Assembly: GCA_029858925.1 (NCBI GenBank)
Contig: JAOUEB010000140.1
Coordinates: forward strand, 1-5,102
DNA: 5,102 nucleotides
Direction: 5' to 3'
Source: Nitrospira sp.
Lineage (GTDB): Bacteria > Nitrospirota > Nitrospiria > Nitrospirales > Nitrospiraceae
Each line of letters starts with the position of its first letter. Position 1 is the first letter of the stretch. The notes beneath the pieces were generated by a model. It was not told where the DNA came from and made no database searches. It was given only the letters and a program-made list of their open reading frames with translations. The position numbers and the translations under genes were made by a program. Shown piece after piece: positions 1-5,102 of the stretch.

Positions 1-595
1 ACCGGCATACAAACCCTTCGCCGGACGTGAAACTCGCCACCCACCCTGAAGCGGCCTTCTCGATATTGTAGGAAGTCGTCGAGGACCACGCGACAAGGTG
101 GCTGTTGTCGACGATGTATTCCTGCTCCGGCTTCAATTCGATTTTGTGAATCGCGCCGAAACTGTTCAAAATCAACGTGCCTTTGCCGCCTATTTTTAGA
201 AGAAAGAAACCCTCCCCTCCCATGAGTCCACGGGTCAGGCTCTGCATCTTACTCTCGATAGTCACGGAATTGGCGCCGGCCAGAAAGCCGTCTTTCTGAA
301 CCATGTACTCATTCACGCCGTCGAGTTCCATGATGACGATTTCCCCAGGCACCGTCGGCGCCAATAAGACCTCGCCGGGACCGCGGCTTGCCCGCAAGGT
401 TTGAAAGAAGAACTTCTCCCCTGTGAGCAGCTTACGTGAAAGTGCGCCAAGGAACCCGCCCTCCATTTTGCTTTCGATGTCGATCGTCGGAGAAGACGCC
501 ACCATGGCCCCGGACTCGGCCTTGATGTGCTCCCCCGCCGCGAGTTCAACCCGCACCATCGGAAATGCTCCCGGATATAGAATTTCACTTCTCAT
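1..595 (-). CDS. AIM24 / TIGR00266 (DUF124) family protein, C-terminal end cut by window edge
   Basis: The frame opens at the ATG at 595-593 and stays open to base 1, giving 198 residues without a stop. It starts MRSEILYPGAFPMVRVEL and has the layout of the AIM24/TIGR00266 family: an early AESGAMV segment (26-32), a Gly-rich loop MEGGFLGAL (44-52), then LLAPTVPGEIVIMEL (77-91), SFGAIHKIEL (145-154) and VDNSHLVAW (162-170). A GE-aromatic motif occurs three times: TGEKFFF (58-64), GGEGFFL (126-132) and SGEGFVC (191-197), which fits the repeated beta architecture of this TRAP-like fold. Bacterial members have no established biochemical role; the yeast namesake is a mitochondrial inner-membrane protein. 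No signal peptide or membrane segment is seen, so a cytoplasmic location is inferred. Family members usually run to about 220-260 residues, so a few dozen C-terminal residues lie off-window. The ATG is supported by an AGGGA site eight bases upstream. The family call is confident; the function is unknown. Confidence 0.9.
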   Translation of the reverse strand, partial: MRSEILYPGAFPMVRVELAAGEHIKAESGAMVASSPTIDIESKMEGGFLGALSRKLLTGEKFFFQTLRASRGPGEVLLAPTVPGEIVIMELDGVNEYMVQKDGFLAGANSVTIESKMQSLTRGLMGGEGFFLLKIGGKGTLILNSFGAIHKIELKPEQEYIVDNSHLVAWSSTTSYNIEKAASGWVASFTSGEGFVCR

Positions 596-602
596 GTCGA
601 TT

Positions 603-618
603 GTCCCTTTGTCCCTTT
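603..618 (-). repeat. Perfect tandem duplication of an 8-base Shine-Dalgarno-like unit
   Basis: Two exact copies of AAAGGGAC stand head to tail on the minus strand, just upstream of the AIM24-family start codon. Each copy contains an anti-16S-complementary AGGGA core. The duplication could be slippage-prone, but that is inference; two copies of eight bases can also arise by chance in a purine-rich leader. Confidence 0.6.
604..608 (-). promoter_or_regulatory. Ribosome binding site of the AIM24-family gene, within a tandem octamer
   Basis: On the minus strand AGGGA lies eight bases before the ATG at 595. The same bases occur again eight bases further upstream, because the octamer AAAGGGAC is present twice in tandem (603-618 on the plus strand reads GTCCCTTT twice). 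Only the proximal copy is at normal Shine-Dalgarno distance. It fixes the start codon of the downstream gene. Confidence 0.65.
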
Positions 619-689
619 CTGTTTCTCCCGCTTTTTCCTTGATGCAGGTGGCAATGCCCAGGGGTTTCTATCGCACCCGCCCAAGCCCT

Positions 690-710
690 GGCCGCACGCG
701 AGACGCGGCC
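690..710. other. GC-rich hairpin in the amidohydrolase-AIM24 gap, possible weak terminator
   Basis: GGCCGC (690-695) and GCGGCC (705-710) form a perfect 6-bp stem around a nine-base loop. It lies about 70 bases after the amidohydrolase stop codon and about 95 bases before the AIM24-family start. Neither side carries a T-run (on the minus strand it is followed by CAGGGCTTGGG), so it is not a canonical intrinsic terminator. It may slow or partly stop transcription, or be incidental in GC-rich DNA. Nothing else recognisable, and no clear promoter for the AIM24-family gene, was seen in the 596-780 gap. Confidence 0.3.
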
Positions 711-747
711 TTCACCCTCATGCCCGCAGCGGGGTCCCTACACATCC

Positions 748-780
748 GTATCTCTTACTCCTTACCCTTCACCCCTCACC
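748..780 (-). repeat. Degenerate G/A-rich heptamer repeat directly after the amidohydrolase stop
   Basis: Read on the minus strand from the base after the TGA stop, the sequence falls into seven-base units: GGTGAGG, GGTGAAG, GGTAAGG, AGTAAGA, GATACGG (the last unit continues to 746). The consensus is close to GGTRAGG with one or two changes per unit. The stretch is non-coding and of unknown role. A two-unit relative, GTGAGGA-GTGAGCC, stands immediately before the start codon at the other end of the same gene. Confidence 0.6.
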
Positions 781-2265
781 TCATCCACCCGCCACCCACC
801 CGTAGGCCCGAAGACTCGGTTCCGGCCCTTCCTCCAGGTAGCTCATCCGCAGTCGCCCAAGCACATCCTTCGGCAACTCGTTCCGCCTCGCTGCCACGTC
901 GATGCCGAAGACGCGCGCCGCGTTCAGTCCAAAAATCTGTTCCTTCACCTGGCGTGTGAGGGGCCGATAACGATGGGTCTCGATGAGTTGATCCGGGATT
1001 TGAAATCGCCGGAACGCTTCAATTTGCCATTGCGGCGTGCCGTACCAAATGGAATCCGTCCCCCACAGCACGTGATCGGCGCCGAACCCTTCGATGATCT
1101 GACCGAGCAGATGAGCGCAGACCGCCGGATAAGTCGTCACCAGTTGCGCGAAGGTCGAACCGAGTTCCATATAGATGTTGGACATTCCCGGTTCCTTCTG
1201 TTTCATGCGGCAGAATTCCGTCGTCCAGGGGATCTCGCCGGTCTTCGCAAACACCTCGTCCACCGATGTGGCGCCTCTGAACCCCGAGTGATACACCAGA
1301 AAGTCGATATCGGGAAAATCCTTGGCGGCCTTGATCAAGTCTCTCGGATGGTTGTAGTCCGGTACCGGGCCGAGCGGCAATCCTTTGTGCACACACACGC
1401 GCTTCACCTGTAATTTTATTGCCTGCGCCAACATTGGATAAGCAATCGCCTCATCGTCCATTCGCCAGCCTCGGTCGAATCCCTTCGGGCAGGAGCCGGT
1501 ATAGCATTTCCAGGCATCGACTTTCAGGGTTTCCGCCTGCATCGCCATGAATTCCAGATCCGCTGTGCCCAGCTGCGGCGTCGCCAGCCCATGCGCGAGC
1601 ATCCGTTGCGAGCCGGCCACGCGGTTGATCTCATCACGAATATGCGCCATTTCCTTGGGTGGCACCACCGCTTCCTGCGGATACGGCCCTGGAGGGGTGC
1701 TGATCAAACCGACGGTGGTCTCGCTGTCGAGAAACACTTCCTTGACGAAATTTCTCCACGACAGATCGTCGATCGTCCCCCGATCGCCTCTGAGTTTCGG
1801 ATTGAGCCCTGCTTCGCGAATATGCCGCCGCAACGACAGCAGTGCCTGCTTGGATACCGCGCCTTTTCGCTTGGCTTCGGCATCGGCCGGATCATACTGA
1901 GAGCCGACGTAGTGGGTCTGCACATCGAAGATGAAAGAGAGGGCTCCTTGCTGTTCGGCAAACGCCGCCGGCTCGAACAACTCAACGTCGTTGATAGTGA
2001 AGAACCGCCCAAATACGGCATTCATGGCCAGCAACGCGCCGGCCATACCCCCTGTGGTCTTGAGAAAATCACGGCGCGTCAGGCCTCGGCGCGCCGCGGT
2101 CCGTTCCACAAGCGCGGCGGCCATCTGTTCGACTCGGGCCTGGTCCGCCGTCTGCCCCATGGGTGTGAATTCTTCGTTGGAAACGATCTGTGTTGGAATG
2201 GACGAGGGAAACTCTCTGCCCTGTATCATCGCAGAATCGTTGTGAAATCGAGGCGGACGCGCCAT
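781..2265 (-). CDS. Tat-exported amidohydrolase (Amidohydrolase_2 / ACMSD-like TIM-barrel metal-dependent hydrolase)
   Basis: This 494-residue protein carries a twin-arginine export signal: TRRDFLK at 63-69, then the uncharged stretch GGMAGALLAMNAVFG (72-86), with AFA/E (101-104) as a possible cleavage site. The mature part looks like an Amidohydrolase_2 (PF04909) TIM barrel acting in the periplasm or at the outer face of the membrane. The expected metal-site strands are visible: FDVQTHYV (113-120, strand 1), VCVHKG (290-295, His293, strand 5), LVYHSG (323-328, His326, strand 6) and WGTDS (401-405, Asp404, strand 8). The usual HxH of strand 1 reads QTH, so the first His is Gln116 and only His118 remains. 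The substrate cannot be read from sequence; the superfamily hydrolyses or decarboxylates small organic acids, esters and amides. The ATG at 2265 is chosen because GAGGAG lies six bases upstream. This leaves an unusually long 62-residue stretch before the Tat motif; Met36 (2160) is an alternative start but has only a weak upstream site. The gene has its own promoter in the 99-base gap after the large membrane-protein gene. Confidence 0.88.
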   Translation of the reverse strand: MARPPRFHNDSAMIQGREFPSSIPTQIVSNEEFTPMGQTADQARVEQMAAALVERTAARRGLTRRDFLKTTGGMAGALLAMNAVFGRFFTINDVELFEPAAFAEQQGALSFIFDVQTHYVGSQYDPADAEAKRKGAVSKQALLSLRRHIREAGLNPKLRGDRGTIDDLSWRNFVKEVFLDSETTVGLISTPPGPYPQEAVVPPKEMAHIRDEINRVAGSQRMLAHGLATPQLGTADLEFMAMQAETLKVDAWKCYTGSCPKGFDRGWRMDDEAIAYPMLAQAIKLQVKRVCVHKGLPLGPVPDYNHPRDLIKAAKDFPDIDFLVYHSGFRGATSVDEVFAKTGEIPWTTEFCRMKQKEPGMSNIYMELGSTFAQLVTTYPAVCAHLLGQIIEGFGADHVLWGTDSIWYGTPQWQIEAFRRFQIPDQLIETHRYRPLTRQVKEQIFGLNAARVFGIDVAARRNELPKDVLGRLRMSYLEEGPEPSLRAYGWVAGG

Positions 2266-2271
2266 GGCTCA

Positions 2272-2277
2272 CTCCTC
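2272..2277 (-). promoter_or_regulatory. Shine-Dalgarno site of the amidohydrolase gene
   Basis: GAGGAG on the minus strand lies six bases before the ATG at 2265, near-ideal strength and spacing. It decides for the longest start over the internal Met13 and Met36 codons, neither of which has a comparable site. It is embedded in a two-unit heptamer, GTGAGGA-GTGAGCC (2266-2279), that abuts the start codon. Confidence 0.75.
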
Positions 2278-2297
2278 ACTGGCTCGCGGTGGGAGCG

Positions 2298-2326
2298 ATT
2301 GTGTGAAATGCCGCCGACAGTGTCAA
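2298..2326 (-). promoter_or_regulatory. Sigma70-type promoter for the amidohydrolase gene
   Basis: On the minus strand a perfect -35 box TTGACA (2326-2321) is followed by exactly 17 bases and then CACAAT (2303-2298), which matches four of the six -10 consensus bases including the important A at position 2 and final T. Transcription would start near 2291, giving a leader of about 25 bases that contains the Shine-Dalgarno site. The promoter lies wholly in the 99-base non-coding gap, so the amidohydrolase need not be co-transcribed with the upstream membrane-protein gene. No obvious operator was found; an 8-bp palindrome ACAGCTGT (2333-2340) lies just upstream of the -35 box. The call rests on sequence match only. 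Confidence 0.6.
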
Positions 2327-2364
2327 GCAAGAACAGCTGTAGAATATTTCGTGAAGCAGGCGGG

Positions 2365-5102
2365 CTAATTGGCCGGAATCGCCACGACCACATCGGACTG
2401 CGGATCGGCATCCTGGTCTTTGCCGTCATGCCCGACACTATACAGCGCGCGTTTCTTAAGATTGACCAGCATCGGCAACCCGGTGTACGGATCGTAGAAT
2501 TTCTGCCCAGCCTTGGCGATGCGAGACAGCAGATCGGCATCCTGAGAACCACGGCGTATCCACGCCTGCAAACTGGCAAGACGCAAATGCGCCTCCGTAT
2601 CGACAACCAGCCCATTGTAGAGGTCCCAGGGCGCCAACGGTTCCAGGCCGACGATGTTTTCGATCGGATTCGTAAAATAGTCCATCAGCCGGTTCGCCGG
2701 GAATTGAATATAGGCGCTCCATTTTGGCAAGGCACCATGCCGCCCCTCGCCGGCGGCCCTGTCGGATGCTTCGTAATAGTCCGCGTAGTCATTGAGCCGG
2801 CGCTGTTTCGGCAGTGGCAGGGCCGAGGCGATAGCGACATGAACCGCCTGTTTTTCCCTCCTCTTGGCCTTCAGCTGAGAGTCGAACGTCCTTGCCGCTG
2901 CAACCAATTCACTCTGCATCGGCCAGCGAATCGACAGTTCGGTCTGGTTGAGGGACCGGAACATCTTGCCGAGACGCCCCACATATTGGCCGTCGAAGCC
3001 CGGCTGTACTAGCAGCCCGGAGGCGACCGCGATGTCGTCGTTGATGGCTTGGAGTGCCAGGGTTTTCACGGGAAGCGTCTTCGCCTGACCCAGCACAATG
3101 CGCCAGGCTTCCATGTCCACCTCGAGCCGGTCGATGCCAATGTCGGCTCCCTGCGCAAACCCCTCCGCCACATACAGGCGATGAGTGAAGGTGATGGCGG
3201 CGCAGGGTGGGCTGACAGCCGCGCCATAGCCCCAGTCGTCGAATGAGAGCTTGTGCCATTCCCCATACCGCCTCAGCGTCGCTTCTCCCTGACGCGCCCA
3301 CGCCTCAACGGCGCTGCGATTCGACGTGAACCGGCCAACCGGGTCCGGTCCTTTGAACCATCCGTTCAGGACATTCGCAAATGCGTTCGATTGCCCGGCA
3401 GGCGACCCGTCACTGTACCCTCCGAGGCAAGCCGGCGCCCTATCAGCGTCGTTTCCATCGGCCTTCCGTTCATATCCGACTTGGATCGGGTGTTGCCCTG
3501 GAGGCCCATCGAATCCCAGTAGAAACAGGTAGCCGTTCTTGTTCACATCCGACACCGTTCGCGGCGGATTGGCGGTCAAGCTCGTGAATGCAGCGGACGG
3601 CGATTCTTCCATGATGATCCATACCAATCCCACAGCACCGATCCCCAACGCTGCCAGCGCGCAGGAAAGAACTACCAGCGCGATGACCGACAGCACGATC
3701 GCTCGGCTGGTGGAGAAACAAGATCCGATAAAACTCGATAGGCCGATGTGGAGACGGCTCAACTTCGAGCGGGATTTCTGGCGCGGCTTTGTTGGTTTTT
3801 CCGCACGCCCTCTTGTTCCCGTCTGCGCAAGAGGCTCTGACGCTCCGAACAGAACGTCGCCGACAGCGGCTGCCGCCGGTTCAGAGTACGTCATACCCTG
3901 TTCTTCCCACCGAGGCGCCTGCGACGTTGGCTCCACCACTGGGGAAATCGACGGCTCTTCAACGAATCGAAGAGACTCTCTGGCTTTGCCCCATTCCTTC
4001 GGCGAGGATGCCGGCTCAGGAGGAGCTTTCGCTTCGACAAACGTCGGCTTCAGCTGCTCCTCCTGTTCTGCACGGCGGTCAGGCATGTCATCGAGAAGCG
4101 CCCACGACGCGGGACTATTCGGTGCCTGCTTCGGCTCTTCAAAAGTTTCCGATACATCTGCCTGAGGAGCCGGCACAGAGTCGACAGCATCTCCCCCCGA
4201 TGAAAATGGGACGCTTTCATAGTGGGGTTCAACCGGAGCAGGCTCATCGGCCGGCAGCGGCCTGCCTGTAGAAACCCATGACGGCTCGGATGCCGCCGGC
4301 TCCATAGGGTTCAGCGGTTCACCGGCAAAGGAGAATGTGGAAGCTTCCTGTTCCACTGCGTCACCGTTGTCTCGATAGTCCACGGCCGTAAAGGCCGGAG
4401 GTGAGTCTGCGGGAGCAACGTCCGGTTCGGACTGCTCAGCCTGCTCAGATAGGGACGGAGCAGACGATGATCCCATGATGGAGAAGGCATCCGTTCCCGG
4501 CGCATCATCGGCTGTCGAAAGGATGGAGAGCGAGCGATCCTGCGTATAAACCGGTTCCGGGTCATATACCGGCGCCGTCTCAACCAAATATTCTGCAGCC
4601 GTTTCTCCAGTCTGCTCCTGCGGGATCGTAATGGGAGATTCCTGAACTTGATCCCATGGCATCGGAGCAGCAGCCGGTGAACTCCCCGGTGTGTCCAACG
4701 ACAATGACGCACGAGCGGCTTCCGGAATTTCAATCGTTCCGGGATCGACTTCCTCTGCGTACAGGGGCTGAACCGTCGGAACAGGCGGTGCATTTCCGAC
4801 TTTCAACACATTCTGGAACACGGAATCCCAAGAAAACTCTCCCCCGTTCTGCACTGCAGAGGCCGGATCCCCTGGACTCTGGGCCGGCGCGGGCAGGGAT
4901 GATATCGCATCGGACGATTCGGTGACTGTCTGATCCGAAATGCCGATCGCCGCATCCCGGACATCCTCCCATGGCATCGGAGCCGAAACCGATGGGGGGA
5001 CCGTCTCCGGTTGAGCGTCTGGCGGCAGCCTATCCAAGACTTGGAACTGTTCCGTTGCGGGAGAAGCGAAATCTTCAGACTGCGATGAGACTGATTCGGG
5101 AT
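2365..5102 (-). CDS. Large single-pass membrane protein: acidic Trp-motif disordered region, TM segment, extracytoplasmic domain (5' end off-window)
   Basis: I do not recognise this protein as a named gene. The frame is open from the right edge to the TAG at 2365-2367 (911 residues visible). A TTG at 5037-5035 is taken here only as residue 1 for numbering; it has no ribosome site, and the same Ser/Pro/Glu-rich frame continues upstream, so the start is beyond 5102. Residues 1-405 are Pro/Ala/Ser/Glu/Asp-rich, nearly Lys-free, Cys-free and probably disordered. They contain repeated Trp motifs: APMPWEDV (19-26), EFSWDSVF (67-74), APMPWDQV (124-131), SPASWALL (308-315), SPKEWGKA (345-352) and APRWEEQ (374-380). 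A basic stretch (409-445) precedes one membrane segment at 446-476 (3702-3610). By the positive-inside rule the N-terminus is cytoplasmic and residues 480-890 are outside. That half has just two Cys (537, 612), a possible disulfide, and ends with DPYTGLPM (849-856), LYSVGHDGKD (865-874) and DVVVAIP (882-888), resembling GspG-type C-termini. A structural or regulatory envelope role is only inference. The topology recalls MJ0042 zinc-ribbon/DUF3426-type proteins, but the zinc ribbon, if any, is off-window. Confidence 0.85.
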   Translation of the reverse strand, partial: PESVSSQSEDFASPATEQFQVLDRLPPDAQPETVPPSVSAPMPWEDVRDAAIGISDQTVTESSDAISSLPAPAQSPGDPASAVQNGGEFSWDSVFQNVLKVGNAPPVPTVQPLYAEEVDPGTIEIPEAARASLSLDTPGSSPAAAPMPWDQVQESPITIPQEQTGETAAEYLVETAPVYDPEPVYTQDRSLSILSTADDAPGTDAFSIMGSSSAPSLSEQAEQSEPDVAPADSPPAFTAVDYRDNGDAVEQEASTFSFAGEPLNPMEPAASEPSWVSTGRPLPADEPAPVEPHYESVPFSSGGDAVDSVPAPQADVSETFEEPKQAPNSPASWALLDDMPDRRAEQEEQLKPTFVEAKAPPEPASSPKEWGKARESLRFVEEPSISPVVEPTSQAPRWEEQGMTYSEPAAAAVGDVLFGASEPLAQTGTRGRAEKPTKPRQKSRSKLSRLHIGLSSFIGSCFSTSRAIVLSVIALVVLSCALAALGIGAVGLVWIIMEESPSAAFTSLTANPPRTVSDVNKNGYLFLLGFDGPPGQHPIQVGYERKADGNDADRAPACLGGYSDGSPAGQSNAFANVLNGWFKGPDPVGRFTSNRSAVEAWARQGEATLRRYGEWHKLSFDDWGYGAAVSPPCAAITFTHRLYVAEGFAQGADIGIDRLEVDMEAWRIVLGQAKTLPVKTLALQAINDDIAVASGLLVQPGFDGQYVGRLGKMFRSLNQTELSIRWPMQSELVAAARTFDSQLKAKRREKQAVHVAIASALPLPKQRRLNDYADYYEASDRAAGEGRHGALPKWSAYIQFPANRLMDYFTNPIENIVGLEPLAPWDLYNGLVVDTEAHLRLASLQAWIRRGSQDADLLSRIAKAGQKFYDPYTGLPMLVNLKKRALYSVGHDGKDQDADPQSDVVVAIPAN
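4652..4668 (-). repeat. 17-base direct repeat, copy encoding an APMPW motif
   Basis: TCCCATGGCATCGGAGC (plus strand) is identical to 4967-4983. Both lie in the same frame of the large membrane-protein gene and encode Ala-Pro-Met-Pro-Trp followed by an acidic residue (here Asp, residues 124-129 counting the codon at 5037-5035 as residue 1). The identity at DNA level, with flanks that differ, suggests a fairly recent duplication or conversion of a short motif. Confidence 0.7.
4967..4983 (-). repeat. 17-base direct repeat, second copy encoding an APMPW motif
   Basis: This is an exact match of 4652-4668, about 315 bases away, and encodes Ala-Pro-Met-Pro-Trp-Glu (residues 19-24 on the same numbering). 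The residues after it, EDVRDAAIGI, parallel DQVQESPITI after the other copy, so the protein-level repeat is longer than the DNA-level identity. Confidence 0.7.

Noticed and set aside
313..588. Minus-strand 91-codon open frame overlapping the AIM24-family gene
   Set aside because: It is a frame-shifted shadow. The frame starting at 595 gives the recognisable family protein, while this one gives an Arg/Ser-rich product with no similarity.
690..710. GGCCGC/GCGGCC hairpin as a true intrinsic terminator
   Set aside because: No T-run follows on either strand, so it is listed only as a hairpin with low confidence.
730..740. CCCGCTGCGGG inverted repeat as a hairpin or operator (near 721-735)
   Set aside because: Only three to five complementary bases with almost no room for a loop; expected by chance in GC-rich intergenic DNA.
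423..959. Plus-strand open frame of 178 codons across the 596-780 gap
   Set aside because: It is antisense to the AIM24-family gene and the amidohydrolase end. The product is Ser/Pro/Arg-rich without motifs, as expected of the complement of a coding strand plus purine-rich repeats.
1591..3012. Long plus-strand open frame of 473 codons spanning parts of two genes and the gap between them
   Set aside because: It lies antisense to the amidohydrolase and the membrane-protein C-terminus, both of which show clear domain signals. It crosses the promoter-bearing gap, its product is rich in Arg/His/Gly with no domain, and it has no supporting ribosome site. Such frames are common opposite GC-rich genes.
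3539..4271. Two overlapping plus-strand open frames (208 and 160 codons) opposite the disordered region
   Set aside because: They are antisense to a low-complexity, stop-poor GC-rich region, which readily leaves several frames open. They have no motifs or ribosome sites.
5035..5037. TTG as start codon of the large membrane protein
   Set aside because: No Shine-Dalgarno sequence precedes it, and the frame continues without a stop to the window edge with the same acidic Ser/Pro composition. The codon is more likely an internal Leu.
1..5102. CRISPR arrays, tRNA/rRNA genes, transposases, toxin-antitoxin or defence modules
   Set aside because: Both strands were read for them. No spaced repeats, cloverleaf, transposase motifs or small paired genes were found.

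Overview
The window holds three protein-coding genes, all on the minus strand, so transcription runs from high to low coordinates. Two are cut by the window edges. The DNA is GC-rich. A Tat-exported enzyme and a single-pass membrane protein with a large extracytoplasmic domain point to a Gram-negative-type bacterium. The style (many uncharacterised envelope proteins, short G/A-rich intergenic heptamers) would fit an environmental lineage such as Nitrospirota or a proteobacterium. No marker gene is present, so this placement is a weak guess.

Layout in order of transcription. (1) From beyond the right edge to 2365: a very long protein that I cannot name. It has an acidic, Pro/Ser/Ala-rich, probably disordered N-terminal half with recurring short Trp motifs, then a basic stretch, one membrane segment, and a folded extracytoplasmic half of about 410 residues. 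That half ends in a motif resembling the C-terminus of type II secretion pseudopilins. The true start is off-window. (2) 2364-2266: a 99-base gap with a good sigma70-type promoter (TTGACA, 17 bases, CACAAT) and a clear Shine-Dalgarno site. (3) 2265-781: a Tat-exported amidohydrolase of the Amidohydrolase_2/ACMSD-like type, with Gln where the first metal-binding His is usually found. (4) 780-596: a 185-base gap with degenerate G/A-rich heptamer repeats and one GC-rich hairpin. (5) 595 to the left edge: an AIM24/TIGR00266-family protein lacking its C-terminal end.

Nothing in the sequence ties the three genes into one pathway. The amidohydrolase has its own promoter. The AIM24 gene may be read through from it or have a promoter I cannot recognise. 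No RNA genes, mobile elements, CRISPR arrays or defence modules are visible. The most unusual item is the large membrane protein with its repeated Trp motifs. The other points of interest are the substituted metal ligand in the amidohydrolase and the heptamer repeats at both ends of that gene.
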